Assembly (NCBI GenBank): GCA_963745915.1
Contig: CAVUZA010000002.1
Location: 1,426,001-1,490,000, forward strand
Source of the DNA: VRUE01 sp963745915
GTDB taxonomy: Bacteria > Actinomycetota > Thermoleophilia > Solirubrobacterales > 70-9
Direction of reading: 5' to 3'
DNA length: 64,000 bases
The notes below the pieces were generated by a model that worked only from the letters and a program-made list of their open reading frames with translations, was not told where the DNA came from and searched no databases. Shown here one piece after another: positions 35,953-46,160 of this stretch; within the stretch, counting starts at the first letter, position 1, and each line of letters opens with the position of its first letter. A program made the translations under genes and the position numbers.

Positions 35953-36964
35953 GGCCGACGTCTGCGCGGTGATTCTCTGGGCGGGGGCGACGTTCTACGC
36001 GCTCTTCGGCGGCGCCGACTTCGGCGGCGGGCTCTGGGACCTCGTCGCCGGCGGGGCGAAGCGGGGGGAGCGGCCGCGGGCGCTGATCCAGCGCTCGCTG
36101 ACCCCGGTCTGGGAGGCCAACCACGTCTGGCTGATCTTCATCCTCGTCGTCCTCTGGACCGCCTTCCCGCCGGCCTTCAGCGCGGTGATGACGACGCTCT
36201 ACGTGCCGATCGCGCTGGCCGCGGTGGGGATCGTCCTGCGCGGCTCGGGCTTCGCCTTCCGCAAGTCGATCGAGGGCCTCTCGGGGCGGCGCATCGCCGG
36301 GGCGACCTTCGCGATCTCCTCGCTGCTGACCCCGTTCTTCATGGGCACCGTGGTCGGCGCGGTCGCCGCCGGCAACGTCCCGGCCGCGGGCAGCGGCGCG
36401 CCCTTCTCCAGCTGGCTCGAGCCGCTGCCGCTCTTCACCGGGGCGATGTTCGTCGCCAGCGGCGCCTACCTGGCCGCCGTCTTCCTGGTCGGCGACGCGC
36501 GCCGCGCCGGCGACGGCGAGCTGCAGCGCTACTTCGCCCGCCGCGCGCTCGGCGCGGCCGCGGTCGCCGGCGCCTTCGCCGCCCTCGGCCTGGTCGAGCT
36601 GCACGCCGAAGCGCGCTACGTCTTCGACCGCCTCACCGCCGAGGGCCTGCCGCTGGTGGTCCTCTCGGCCCTCTGCGGGCTCGGCGTCCTCGTCCTCCTG
36701 CTGCGCGCCGCGCGCGGCCCGCTCGCCGCCCCCTCGCGCCTGCTGCGCCCGCTCGCGGCGGGCGCCGTCGTCGCCGTGATCTGGGGCTGGGGCGTGGCCC
36801 AGTTCCCCTACCTGCTGCCGGCCTCGCTGACGATCTCCGCCGGCGCCGCGCCGGCCGACACGCTCGCCACCGTGATCGTCGTCTTCATCGCCGCCGCGAT
36901 CCTCGTCCTGCCCGCCCTCGCCCTGCTCTACTGGCTCTCGCAGAAGGAGCTGCTGGGTGAGTGA
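35945..36964 (+). CDS. cydB: Cytochrome bd oxidase subunit II
   Basis: 339 aa, eight or nine membrane helices. LWAGATFYALFGGADFGGGLWDLVAG is the diagnostic CydB N-terminus and LTPVWEANHVWLIFILVVLWTAFPPAFSAV the second conserved block. Partner of CydA in the bd quinol oxidase. No cydC/cydD assembly transporter genes follow; instead a HAD phosphatase overlaps its end by 8 bp. Confidence 0.94.
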   Translation: MNRADVCAVILWAGATFYALFGGADFGGGLWDLVAGGAKRGERPRALIQRSLTPVWEANHVWLIFILVVLWTAFPPAFSAVMTTLYVPIALAAVGIVLRGSGFAFRKSIEGLSGRRIAGATFAISSLLTPFFMGTVVGAVAAGNVPAAGSGAPFSSWLEPLPLFTGAMFVASGAYLAAVFLVGDARRAGDGELQRYFARRALGAAAVAGAFAALGLVELHAEARYVFDRLTAEGLPLVVLSALCGLGVLVLLLRAARGPLAAPSRLLRPLAAGAVVAVIWGWGVAQFPYLLPASLTISAGAAPADTLATVIVVFIAAAILVLPALALLYWLSQKELLGE

Positions 36965-37640
36965 GGCGGCGGGCGCGATCCGCGCCGTCCTCTTCGACAT
37001 CGACGGCACGCTGCTGGTCACCGGCGGCGCCGGAGGCGCCGCCTGGCAGCGCGCCTTCGAGGAGCTCTACGGGGTCGAGGCCGACGTCGCCGAGCACACC
37101 GACGCCGGGATGACCGACCCCGAGATCGTCAAGATCGTCTTCCGCGAGGTGATCGGCCGCGAGGGTTCTGGCGAGGAGCGGGCGAAGGCGATCGGCCGCT
37201 ACCTCGCCCACCTGCCGGACACGGTCGCCGAGTCGGCCGGCTACCGGGTGATGCCCGGGGTCGAGGATCTGCTCACCCGCCTGATCGAGCGGGGCCTGCT
37301 GCTCGGCCTGGTCACCGGCAACGTCGAGGCCGCGGCCCACGTCAAGCTCGCCCGCGGCCGCCTCAACCGCTTCTTCAGCTTCGGCGGCTACGGCTCGGAT
37401 TCGGCCAGCCGCACCGAGGTCACCGAGGCCGCCCTGCGCCGCGGCTCGCTGATCGCCGGCGGCCCGCTCGCCGACGGCGCCTGCATCGCCGTCGGCGACA
37501 CCCCGCGCGACGTCGAGGCCGGCCACGGCGCCGGCATCCGGGTGGTCGGCGTGGCGACCGGCAGCTACGCGGTCGAGGGGCTCGCCGCCGCCGGGGCGGA
37601 CTGGGCGCTCGACTCGCTGGCCGCCGGCTTTCCGGCCTAG
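36957..37640 (+). CDS. HAD-superfamily hydrolase (phosphoglycolate phosphatase-like)
   Basis: 227 aa, GTG start overlapping the cydB stop. Motif I is VLFDIDGTLLVTGG with nucleophile Asp, motif II VTGN near residue 118, motif III Lys region and motif IV GDTPRDVEAGHGAG near 180. The helical cap between residues 20 and 95 places it in subfamily IA (Gph/PGP-like). Likely acts on small phosphomonoesters. Co-translated with cydB, though no functional link to respiration is obvious. Confidence 0.88.
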   Translation: MSEAAGAIRAVLFDIDGTLLVTGGAGGAAWQRAFEELYGVEADVAEHTDAGMTDPEIVKIVFREVIGREGSGEERAKAIGRYLAHLPDTVAESAGYRVMPGVEDLLTRLIERGLLLGLVTGNVEAAAHVKLARGRLNRFFSFGGYGSDSASRTEVTEAALRRGSLIAGGPLADGACIAVGDTPRDVEAGHGAGIRVVGVATGSYAVEGLAAAGADWALDSLAAGFPA

Positions 37641-37781
37641 CGAGCCCGGCTCGCCGTCCGCGGTCGTTTTTCGCATCTTTGGCAAAAACGCTTGCCGCTC
37701 GCCTGGCACCTGCATAACGTGACCGGTCGCCCCCGGGCAGGGAATTCGCAACGGACCTCGGGGTGACGGGCGGGGGGAACA

Positions 37782-40393
37782 GTGGTCTTTCAGCGACGCG
37801 TGGCCAGGCTGGCGATTGCCTGCTTCGTCCTCGCCGCCCTGGCCGGCGGTGCCGGCTCCCGGCCGGCAGCCGCGGCGACATTCGAGATCGACCCGGATGG
37901 CTTCCAGGCTGGCGATGCTCGACGCCGAAGGCAACCCGGAGACCCGCGCCGGCGCGCACCCCGACAGGCTTCGGATCGAGTTCGCCCTGAGCGCCGAAGG
38001 AACCTCGGCGCGAGATCTGGTCTTCGAACTGCCACCGGGCTTCGGCGGCGATCCGGGGGCGACGCCGCAGTGCTCGCGCCAGGCTTACCTGGAAGGCACC
38101 GAATGTCCGGCGGGCACCCAGGTGGGAATCATGTCGTTCGGTTCCGGGGAACCCCTGCCCATCTTCCAGATCGAGCCCGAGGCGGGGCAGGTCGCGGCCT
38201 TCGTCTCCCGGGTGGGCATCGAAGTGCCGTTCGCGATGGAACTGCGCCCCGGCGACCTGGGCGTCTCCTTTCGCGCCGAAGACCTGCCGGAAGGCGCGCC
38301 GAGCTCGGGCCAGGTCGAGCTGTGGGGTGTTCCCGCCGACCACCGGGAAGAGCCCGGGCCGCGGCGCCCGTTCCTCACCGCGCCGCCGGCCTGCGGGCCG
38401 GTCGTGGCGACGTTCCGGGCCCGCTCGCGGGAGCCTGACGCCGCCTGGGTCAGCGCCCGGGCGAGCACCGAGCCGCTCACCGGCTGCGCCGAGCTGCCTT
38501 TCGCACCCCGGCTCGGGGTCGAGCTCGACCACCCGCTCGCCGACGCTCCGAGCGGGCTGTCGATCGAGATCAGCGCCGCCGAAACGTCCTCTGCGGACGA
38601 TCTCGCCGCGGCCCCGGTGGCCGAAGCCGAGATCCTCATGCCCGCTGGCATGACGCTGTCCCCGGGCGGCGCGGCCGGCCTGCTGGCCTGCACCGACGCC
38701 CGGTTCGGCACCGACGACGGCGAGAGCCCCGACTGTCCCTCCGCGTCGCGCCTGGGAGCGCTCGAGGTCGAGTCGCCGTCGCTGCCCGAGCCCCTGCGCG
38801 GGACCGTCTACCTCGGCGAGCAGCGCGGCGGCGACCGCTTCCGGCTGCTGGCATCGGCACCGGCGCCCGGGGCGAACGTCAAGTTCGTCGCCGTGATGCG
38901 CGCCGACCCGGTCAGCGGCCGCCTCTCGACCCGCCTGGCGGGCCTGCCGCCGCTGATCTTCTCGCGGCTGGCGATCTCGCTCGACGGGGGGCAGCAGGGG
39001 ATGCTGGCGACGCCGCTCGCCTGTGGGCCGGCCGCGGCTGGGGCGGTCTTCGTTCCTCACGGCGGCGGCGCGGCGGTGCGCGACGAGGAGACGGTCGGCG
39101 TCGCCGCGGCCGACGGCGACCCGCGCTGCCCGCCGGCGACGCCGTTCGCGCCCAGCCTCGACCTGGTTGGCACCGACCACCGGGCGGGGAGGGCGACCGG
39201 AGTCACCTCGGTCCTGGAGCGCCAGCCGGGCGAGCAGCCTGCCCCGTCGCTTCTCGATCGCGATGCCGAGTGGCCTCAGCGCCTCGCTCGGCGGGGTCGA
39301 GCCCTGCCCCCCGCTGGCCGCCGGCTGCCCGCCAGCCAGCCGGGTCGGCTCCGTCGCCGCCTCGGTCGGCTCGGGCCCGGTGCCGGCGACGCTGCGCGGC
39401 GACGTCTATCTGACCGGACCCCAGGTTTTCTCGCCGTTCGGGCTGCTGATCTCGATGCCGGCCGCGATCGGGCCCTTCGACCTGGGCACGATCGAGATGC
39501 GCGCCGGGCTTCGGGTCGGCCCCCGCAGCGGCAGGGTGACGATCGTCTCCGGCCCGCTGCCGTCCCTGGTCGAAGGCGTCGAAGTCCGCCTCCGGCGCCT
39601 CGAGCTCGACCTCGACCGTCCCGGCCTGCTGCGCAACCCGACCTCCTGCGGGGACGCCTCCGCCGCCGGCCGGCTCGAATCGCAGGCGGGCGCGCAGGCC
39701 ACGGCTGGCGCCTCGCTGCCTGTCGTCGGTTGCCGCCGGCTGGGCTTCCGGCCGCGCGCTCGCGCCCGGCTGGTCGGGAGCGGGCCGCTGCGCAGGGGAA
39801 GTCGGGTGCGGCTCGACCTCGGCCTCCGCCTGCGTCGTGCCGACGCCAACCTGCGGGCGCTGCGGGTCGCCTTGCCGCGCAGCCTGCGCCTCGGCAGCGG
39901 CGGCCTGGGCCGGATCTGCTCGCGAGCCGACGCGCTCGCCGGCCGCTGCCCACCGGGCTCCCGCGTCGGCTGGGCGGCGGCCCGCAGCCCGCTGCTGGGA
40001 AGGCGGCTAAAGGGGCCTGTCTACGTCGTGCGCCCGCGCGGGCCGGGCCGGCCGGACCTGGCGCTGAGCCTGAGCGCGGAAGGCGTCGAAGTCCAGGTTC
40101 GGGGGAGGACCCGCCTCTCGCACGGCCGGCTGATCGCTGCGCTCGCCGGCCTGCCCGACATGCCGCTCTCGGCCTTACGTCTCCGGCTCGGGGCTCGCGG
40201 GAGCGGTCCTGTAAGGCTGCGCGAAGGTCCCTGCGGGCGTCACGGCCTGCTCGCATCGGTCGCGCTGAGCAGCCAGGCCGGCTCGCGGCGCCGGCTTCGC
40301 CTGCGAGTGGCCACGCGCCCCCGTTGCGATTCCGCATCGTCCCGCGGCGGTGCGCGGGCAGCAGGCGCGGCGGCGCGGGGCGGCGGGCGATGA
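37782..40393 (+). CDS. Large secreted protein, partner of MMPL exporter (two frame breaks)
   Basis: About 869 aa when two extra bases are removed. A signal peptide (VARLAIACFVLAALAGGAGSRPAAA) leads into FEIDPDGFQ; the frame breaks at CAG-G-CTG (37905-37911) and continues LAMLDAEGNPETRAGAHPDRL. The second break is CAG-C-CTG (39235-39241), continuing LPRRFSIAMPSGLSASLGG. The protein repeats a module with CPxASRLGxxxVESP...LRGTVYLGE at least three times (for example CPSASRLGALEVES, CPPASRVGSVAASVG, CPPGSRVGWAAARSP). The repeated two-Cys modules suggest a beta-rich extracellular protein. Its stop overlaps the exporter start by four bases. No family name recognised. Confidence 0.75.
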
Positions 40394-43300
40394 GGCGGCC
40401 TCGCGGCCTCGCCGCCCGCGCCCGGCGCCGCGTCACCGGTCTTGCCCTGCGCCGCGCCCGCTGGGTGGTCGCGATCTGGATCCTGCTCACGCTTGCGCTT
40501 GCGATCGAGGGGCGGGACCTGGAGCAGCGCCTGACGATCCACCCGGTCAACGTCTCTGGAAAGGCGAGCACGCGGGCTCACGACATCGCCGAAAGGGCAT
40601 TCGGCAGCGATTACTCGCTGGTCGTCCTGCTGCGCGGCCCGCACGCCGAGCTCGAGCGCCAGGGCGCGCTCCTGGCGCGGCGCCTGGACGCGATGCCGCG
40701 TGTCTACGCGGTCTCACCCTGGTCGCCGCGGCGCGGGCCCGCCGGTCTCGCGCTCTCGCCGCGGGCGGGGGCGATCGTGGTCCGTTTCGAGGGCGGCGGC
40801 AGCGAGGGCCCCGAACGGCTGCTCGATCCGGTGCGCGAGCGGGTCGACGCCACCGTCACGGCCCCCGTTCGCGCCAGCGTCGGCGGCTTCCCCGCCGTCA
40901 TCGACTCGCTGCGCCGGGCGGGGGAGGAAGCGACCCGGATCGGCGAGCTGGTCGCCTTCCCGGTGCTGATCCTGATCCTCCTGCTCGTCTTCCGCTCGGT
41001 CTTCGCCGCCCTGCTGCCGGTGCTGATCGGCGGGGCGGTCGTGGTCGCGACCCGGGGCATCCTCAGCCTCCTGCTCGGGGTCTTCGAGCTCGACCTCTTC
41101 GTCGCCGGCGTGGTGGCGATGATGGGGCTGGCCCTGGGCGTCGACTACTCGCTGCTGGCGGTGTCCCGCTTCCGCGAGGAGCGGGCGCGGGAGGGGCCCG
41201 GCGACGCGATCGAGCAGACGGTGGCGGCGACGGCGCGCAGCATCGTGCCCGCCGGGTCCGCCCTGATCCTGGCGATGGCGGCGGCGGCGCTGATGATGCC
41301 GGGCTCGATCGGCCCCTCGGTGGCGCTGGCGCTCACGGTCGTCGCCCTGCTCAGCATGGCGTCGGCGATCGCCGTCGTCCCCGCGATTCTGCAGCTGGCC
41401 GGCGATCGCCTCGACGTATGGTCGCTGCCGCGGAGGAGCCCCGGGGCGGCGCCCGGGCCACGCTGGTCCCGACGCCTCGTCGGGCGTCCCGGCGTCGTCG
41501 CGGCGATCTTCGCCGGCCTGGCGATCTTCACCGCGCTCGGCTTCGGGCTCGACTCGCGCACCGTCGGCTTCGATCTGCTGCCCGCGGGCGATCGCGGCCG
41601 CCAGGAACAGGAAGAGGTGGGCCGGGCGCTCGGGCCGGGCTGGGTGGCGCCCAGCGAAGTCGTCATCGCCGACGACGGCCGGCCGGTGACCTCGCCCGCC
41701 CGCCTCACCGCCTTCGCCCGCTTCCAGCACCAGCTGGAACGCGACCCGGGCGTCGACACGGTCGTCGGCCTGGACGGCATCGCCCGTGGGGCGCGTGAGC
41801 TTGCCGGCCTCGGCGACCAGCTGGCGGGAGAGCAGCGGGGCATGCGGCGCCTGGCCGGGGGCGTCGGCGCCGCCCACGACGGCGCCGAGCTCAGCCAGCG
41901 TGGCCTGGCGCGGGCGGCGTCGGGGGCCGGTCAGCTGAGCGCCGGCCTGCGGGTTGCCGATGCGGGCAGCGGCGCGGTCGCCGGTGGGCTGGCGGCGACC
42001 AGCGAAGGCTCGCAGAAGCTGACCCAGGGCCTGGGGCAGGCCGACGAAGGCAGCGGCCGGGTGGCGAAGGGGACGGAGCAGGCGAGCGAGGGCGCCGAGC
42101 GCATCGCCGACGCGGTGGCGCGGGCGCGCGAACAGACGGGCGAGCTCTCCAACACCGCCCGCCTGCTGCGCAACGCGATGCGTTCCGGCGAAGACCGGGT
42201 CGAGGCGCTCGAGCCGCCGGCGCGGGAAGCCGAAGAAAGCCTGGCGAGCGCCCGCGCGGGCTTGCTGCGGATGGGGGCCGGCAAGGCCGATCCCGAATAC
42301 GCAGCCGTGCTCGACGCGGTCGAAGAGGCCCAGCGCCGCATCGGCGGTCACGATCCGCAGACCGGCGAGCAGGTGGACCCGGGTTACGACGGGCTCGGCC
42401 CCGGCCTGGAAGGCGTTGCCGGGGAATTCGACGTCGGCCTCTACCTCGCCGAACAGCTGGACGAGCAGGGCCGCAGCGCCGGCAAGGGGATGAAGAAGCT
42501 GGCGCGCGCCACCCGGCAGCTCGAGCGCGGCCTCGAGAGGCTCGCCGGCGGCAGCGCCCGTCTGTACGACGGGATCGCCGCGCTTGCCGGCGGCAGCGAG
42601 CAGCTCTCACCCGCCCTGGCGCGGCTGAGCGACGGCGCGCGCAGCCTCGCGGGCGGTCTCGGCCAGCTCCAGGCCGGCTCCCAGTCGCTCGCCGACGGGC
42701 TGGCCGTCGGCGCCGGCAAGTCGCAGCGGCTGACCGACGGCCTGGCGCAGATCGGCTCCGCTCTCGACCGGCGGCTGGCGACGGCCGGTGCGCAGTCGCG
42801 GCTGTCGCGCCGCTCGCCGGGCCTGTTCGACTCGCCGTACCTGACCCTGGCCGGGCTCGACGGCGGCCGGCCGGAGCAGCGCCGCCAGGCCTCTTCGCTG
42901 GTCAGCCTGCGCCAGGGAGGGCAGGTGGCGAGGATGCTCGTCGTCGGCAGCGACCCGCCGAGCGGGGGGCCGGCGAGCGAGATGGTCGACCGGCTCGAAT
43001 CGCGGGCGGCGGACCTGGCGGCGAAGACCGGAACCGAAGTGGTCGTCGGCGGCACCGTCCTCGCCGGCAACGAGCTCAACGACGTGCTGCGCGAGCGGGC
43101 GCCGCTGATGCGGATCGTCCTCTCGCTGATCAGCCTGGTGATCCTGATCCCGGTGATGCGCTCGCTGACGATGCCCCTGATCGCCGCCCTGCTCAACATG
43201 CTCGTCGTCGGAGCGACGTTCGGCGTGCTGGCGCTGCTCTTCGACGGCTCGCTGCTGGGCGGGCCGGGCTACGTCGACGTCTCCGTCCTCTTCGCGACGC

Positions 43301-43671
43301 TGATGATCGTCTTCGCGCTGGCGATCGACTACGAGGTGTTCGTCTTCTCGCGGATGCGAGAGGAGTACGAGCGGACCGGCTCGGCGGCCCTGGCGCTGGA
43401 GCGGGGGCTGGGCCGCACCGCGCACATCGTCACCGGGGCGGCGGTGATCATGATCGCCGTCTTCCTCGCCTTCTCCGTCTCCAGCTTCATGTCGATCCGC
43501 AACTTCGGGGTCGCCCAGGCCGTCGGCGTCTTCCTCGACGCCTTCCTGATCAGGCTGATCGTGATCCCCTCGCTGATGGGCTGGCTCGGCGAGCGGAGCT
43601 GGTGGATGCCGCGCTGGCTCGATCGCCTAGTGCCTGGCGGACGCTCTCCCGGACCTCCGGCGCAAGGCTGA
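40390..43671 (+). CDS. MMPL-family RND exporter with YhgE-like outer region
   Basis: 1093 aa from ATG at 40390. It has the two halves of an MMPL/RND protein: first helix VAIWILLTLALAIE, then five helices in LVAFPVLILILLLVFRSV to AIAVVPAILQLAGD with the GVDYSLL motif (GxxxDY) near residue 250; second half from LISLVILIPVMRSLTMPLIAALLNM with FALAIDYEVFVFSRMREEY. Between them, residues 440-790 contain many 11- to 14-residue AGG..L..GL repeats (AGGSEQLSPALARLSDGARSLAGG) like those of YhgE/Pip exporters. It probably exports a lipid or the cotranslated secreted protein's ligand, driven by protons. Its last 122 bp overlap the convergent HTH gene. Confidence 0.9.
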   Translation: MRRPRGLAARARRRVTGLALRRARWVVAIWILLTLALAIEGRDLEQRLTIHPVNVSGKASTRAHDIAERAFGSDYSLVVLLRGPHAELERQGALLARRLDAMPRVYAVSPWSPRRGPAGLALSPRAGAIVVRFEGGGSEGPERLLDPVRERVDATVTAPVRASVGGFPAVIDSLRRAGEEATRIGELVAFPVLILILLLVFRSVFAALLPVLIGGAVVVATRGILSLLLGVFELDLFVAGVVAMMGLALGVDYSLLAVSRFREERAREGPGDAIEQTVAATARSIVPAGSALILAMAAAALMMPGSIGPSVALALTVVALLSMASAIAVVPAILQLAGDRLDVWSLPRRSPGAAPGPRWSRRLVGRPGVVAAIFAGLAIFTALGFGLDSRTVGFDLLPAGDRGRQEQEEVGRALGPGWVAPSEVVIADDGRPVTSPARLTAFARFQHQLERDPGVDTVVGLDGIARGARELAGLGDQLAGEQRGMRRLAGGVGAAHDGAELSQRGLARAASGAGQLSAGLRVADAGSGAVAGGLAATSEGSQKLTQGLGQADEGSGRVAKGTEQASEGAERIADAVARAREQTGELSNTARLLRNAMRSGEDRVEALEPPAREAEESLASARAGLLRMGAGKADPEYAAVLDAVEEAQRRIGGHDPQTGEQVDPGYDGLGPGLEGVAGEFDVGLYLAEQLDEQGRSAGKGMKKLARATRQLERGLERLAGGSARLYDGIAALAGGSEQLSPALARLSDGARSLAGGLGQLQAGSQSLADGLAVGAGKSQRLTDGLAQIGSALDRRLATAGAQSRLSRRSPGLFDSPYLTLAGLDGGRPEQRRQASSLVSLRQGGQVARMLVVGSDPPSGGPASEMVDRLESRAADLAAKTGTEVVVGGTVLAGNELNDVLRERAPLMRIVLSLISLVILIPVMRSLTMPLIAALLNMLVVGATFGVLALLFDGSLLGGPGYVDVSVLFATLMIVFALAIDYEVFVFSRMREEYERTGSAALALERGLGRTAHIVTGAAVIMIAVFLAFSVSSFMSIRNFGVAQAVGVFLDAFLIRLIVIPSLMGWLGERSWWMPRWLDRLVPGGRSPGPPAQG

Positions 43672-43909
43672 AGCGGGTCGCGGGGCGGCCCGAGGTCTCG
43701 CCGTCGCTGACCCCCGGCCTGGCGCGGATCACGCCGCCGGCCTCGAGCGCTTCCAGGTGGCGGCGCAGGGTCTGATCGCTGGCCGGGCTGGTCACGGTCA
43801 GCTCGGCGGCGGTGGCCTCGCCGACCTCGCAGAGCGAGCGCAGGATCTGCAGGCGCACCGGGTCGGCGATCATCTCCAGCCAGCGTGATCGGAGCCCAGT
43901 CCCCTGCAT
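43550..43909 (-). CDS. ArsR-like winged-helix transcription regulator
   Basis: 119 aa. RWLEMIADPVRLQILRSLCEVGEATAAELTVTSPASDQTLRRHLEALEAGGVIRARPG is a classic winged-helix domain of the ArsR type with recognition helix SDQTLRRHLEAL. No metal-binding Cys pair is visible, so the trigger is unknown. The Ser/Ala/Arg-rich last 40 residues are antisense to the MMPL 3' end and may be non-functional. It may control the exporter or the lipid genes to its left. Confidence 0.72.
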   Translation of the reverse strand: MQGTGLRSRWLEMIADPVRLQILRSLCEVGEATAAELTVTSPASDQTLRRHLEALEAGGVIRARPGVSDGETSGRPATRFSLAPEVRESVRQALGDRASAASTSSARRASPSARGSRSA

Positions 43910-43975
43910 GCCCGAGCCACAAACTAGCTCGTTTATGCGGTACCGGAGGGTAGCTTCGGTTAAGGGCGCCGCTTC

Positions 43976-45193
43976 TTAGGCCGGCTCGGCCAGCTCGCAG
44001 CGCGCCTGGTAGATCGAGGTGAAGCCGGAGAGAAAGCCGTTGCGGGCGGCGCGCAGGTAGAGGCGCCAGACGCGGACCCGTTCGGGGCCGGCGAGGCGGA
44101 TCGCCTGGTCGAGGTTGTCGTCGAGGTTCTGCGCCCAGTGGCGCAGGGTCTCGGCGTAGTCGGGGGCGAAGTCCTCGACGTGGTGGGTGACGAAGCCGGC
44201 GCGTTCGAGCGCCAGCAGGTTGCGCGAGAGGTGCAGGGGGGCGGCATCCGGGAAGACGTAGCGCTCCGAGAAGGCGCCGGCCTCGGCGTCGCTGTGGCGC
44301 AGGCGGGTGATGCCGTGGTTGAGCAGCCTGCCGCCCGGCTTCAGCACCCGGGCCAGGGTCTGGGCGTAGACCTCGATCTGGGAGGCGCCGACGTGCTCGA
44401 CCATGCCGATGCTGGCGATCGCGTCGAACTGCTCGCCGGCGAGGTCGCGGTAGTCCATCACCCGGATCTCGACCCGGTTGGCGACGCCCGCCCGCTCGGC
44501 GCGCTCGCGGGCCTTCTCCGCCTGCGGCGCCGAGAGCGTGATCCCGACCACGCTGGCGCCGTGCCTGGTCGCCGCCCAGAGCGGGAAGCCGCCCCAGCCG
44601 CAGCCGACGTCGAGCACCCGGTCGCCCTCCTTCAGCGCCAGCTTGCGGGCGACGGTCTCGAGCTTCTCCTCCTGCGCCTCCTTCAGCGTCTGCGCCCCGC
44701 GCGAGAAGATCGCGCAGCTGTAGACCATCGTCTCGCCGAGGAAGAGCTCGAAGAACTCGTTGGAGACGTCGTAGTGGTGGCGCACGGCGCGGGCGTCGCG
44801 CTCGCGGCTGTGGCGCTTGCCGCTCGGGCGCAGCTCGGCCTGCGGGCGCGGCGGCGGCTTGCTCAGGCCGGCGGCGCGCAGGGCGCCGAGCAGCAGGGCG
44901 CGCTTGTCGGCGCCCTCCAGCGCCGGCGGCTGCCAGCCGTCGAGCAGGGCGATCACCGCGTCCATGTCGTCGACCTCGATCTCGCCGCTGACGTAGGCGC
45001 GGCCGAGGCCGAGCTGGCCCGGCGCGCGCAGCACGTGGGCGGCGGCCCGCGGCGAGCGCACGTAGAAGGTCGGGCCGTCGCCGCCGTCGGTCGCCGGCAG
45101 CGTCGTGCCGTCCCAGAACTCGACCGCGAAGGGCCGCTGCGGGACCCGGGATTCGATCTCGCGCCGCAGCGGCGCGGTGCTGGCGAACGGCAT
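43976..45193 (-). CDS. cfa: Cyclopropane-fatty-acyl-phospholipid synthase family methyltransferase
   Basis: 405 aa from ATG at 45193; a longer frame reaches into the desaturase gene and is rejected. SAM-binding motif I is VLDVGCGWGGFPLWAA near residue 190. HHYDVSNEFFELFLGETMVYSCAIF and the GMVEHVG block, together with SERYVFPDAAPLHLS, are standard for Cfa/CMAS enzymes that add a methylene to unsaturated acyl chains or a methyl as in tuberculostearate synthesis. It is divergent from a desaturase that could make its double-bond substrate, with 43 bp between starts. Confidence 0.92.
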   Translation of the reverse strand: MPFASTAPLRREIESRVPQRPFAVEFWDGTTLPATDGGDGPTFYVRSPRAAAHVLRAPGQLGLGRAYVSGEIEVDDMDAVIALLDGWQPPALEGADKRALLLGALRAAGLSKPPPRPQAELRPSGKRHSRERDARAVRHHYDVSNEFFELFLGETMVYSCAIFSRGAQTLKEAQEEKLETVARKLALKEGDRVLDVGCGWGGFPLWAATRHGASVVGITLSAPQAEKARERAERAGVANRVEIRVMDYRDLAGEQFDAIASIGMVEHVGASQIEVYAQTLARVLKPGGRLLNHGITRLRHSDAEAGAFSERYVFPDAAPLHLSRNLLALERAGFVTHHVEDFAPDYAETLRHWAQNLDDNLDQAIRLAGPERVRVWRLYLRAARNGFLSGFTSIYQARCELAEPA

Positions 45194-45236
45194 CGCCGCA
45201 ACCCTATCGCCGCATATCGCCGTATGATCGCCTGGC

Positions 45237-46160
45237 GTGGCAGGTCCTCTCCCATCCGACATCCAGCCGGTCGCCAACGAGACCCGCGACCGGATCATCA
45301 CCGGGCTGGTGACGCTGATCCCCTTCCTGGCGATCGGCTTCGCCGGCTGGCAGGTCTGGGGCCAGGCCCTGCACTGGAGCGACGTCTTCCTCTTCGTCGG
45401 CATCTACCTGCTGACCGGGCTGGGGATCACGGTCGGCTTCCACCGCCACCTCACCCACCGCAGCTTCAAAGCCAAGCGCTGGCTGCACGGGCTGCTGGCG
45501 ATCCTCGGCTCGGCGGCGATCGAGGGCCCGGTGATCTCCTGGGTCGCCGACCATCGCAAGCACCACGCCTTCTCCGACGAAGAGGGCGACCCGCACAGCC
45601 CCCACGTCGACCACGGGCAGGGCTGGTCGGGCGCCCTGCGCGGCCTCTACCACGCCCACATGGGCTGGCTCTTCATCCACACCCAGCGCGGCAACAAGGA
45701 ACGCTTCGCCCCCGACCTGATCGAGGACCCGGTGATCAACTGGGTCGACCGCACCTTCCTGCTCTGGGCCATCCTCGGCCTGCTGATCCCCTTCGCGCTC
45801 GGCTGGCTGATCGGCGGCACCCTCTTCGCCGGGGTCACCGGCCTGCTCTGGGGCGGCCTGGTGCGGGTCTTCGTCCTGCACCACTTCACCTACAGCATCA
45901 ACTCGCTCTGCCACGTCTTCGGCAAGCGCGACTACGAGACCACCGACGAGTCGCGCAACCTCGCCCTGATCGCGATCCCGACCCTGGGCGAGGCCTGGCA
46001 CAACAACCACCACGCCTTCCCGACCTCGGCCACCCACGGCCTCGGCCGCTGGCAGCTCGACGTCTCGGCGATCGTCATCGACCTGATGGAGAAGCCGGGG
46101 TGGGTTTGGGACGTAGTGCGGCCCAGTGAGGAGCGGCTCGCAGCTAAGGCTGCTTCGTAG
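45237..46160 (+). CDS. Acyl-CoA/acyl-lipid fatty acid desaturase
   Basis: 307 aa, GTG start. Four or five membrane helices and the three His boxes of the membrane di-iron desaturases: HRHLTHRSF, DHRKHHAFSD and HNNHHAFP, with LHHFTYSINSLCHVFG before the last. This matches delta-9 type acyl-CoA desaturases (DesA3/Ole1-like). Product would be monounsaturated chains for the neighbouring Cfa-type enzyme. Its TAG stop forms the first bases of the large hairpin at its 3' end. Confidence 0.93.
   Translation: MAGPLPSDIQPVANETRDRIITGLVTLIPFLAIGFAGWQVWGQALHWSDVFLFVGIYLLTGLGITVGFHRHLTHRSFKAKRWLHGLLAILGSAAIEGPVISWVADHRKHHAFSDEEGDPHSPHVDHGQGWSGALRGLYHAHMGWLFIHTQRGNKERFAPDLIEDPVINWVDRTFLLWAILGLLIPFALGWLIGGTLFAGVTGLLWGGLVRVFVLHHFTYSINSLCHVFGKRDYETTDESRNLALIAIPTLGEAWHNNHHAFPTSATHGLGRWQLDVSAIVIDLMEKPGWVWDVVRPSEERLAAKAAS

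Noticed and set aside
37782..40393. Programmed +1 frameshifting as the explanation of the frame breaks
   Set aside because: The breaks occur in unrelated genes including an acyl-CoA dehydrogenase and agmatinase family enzyme, with no shared slippery codon or stop beyond the CAGCTG context.
37816..43671. A single 1951-codon open frame
   Set aside because: It joins parts of a secreted protein and the MMPL exporter through out-of-frame sequence between about 39238 and 40390, where the other frame carries the real repeats.
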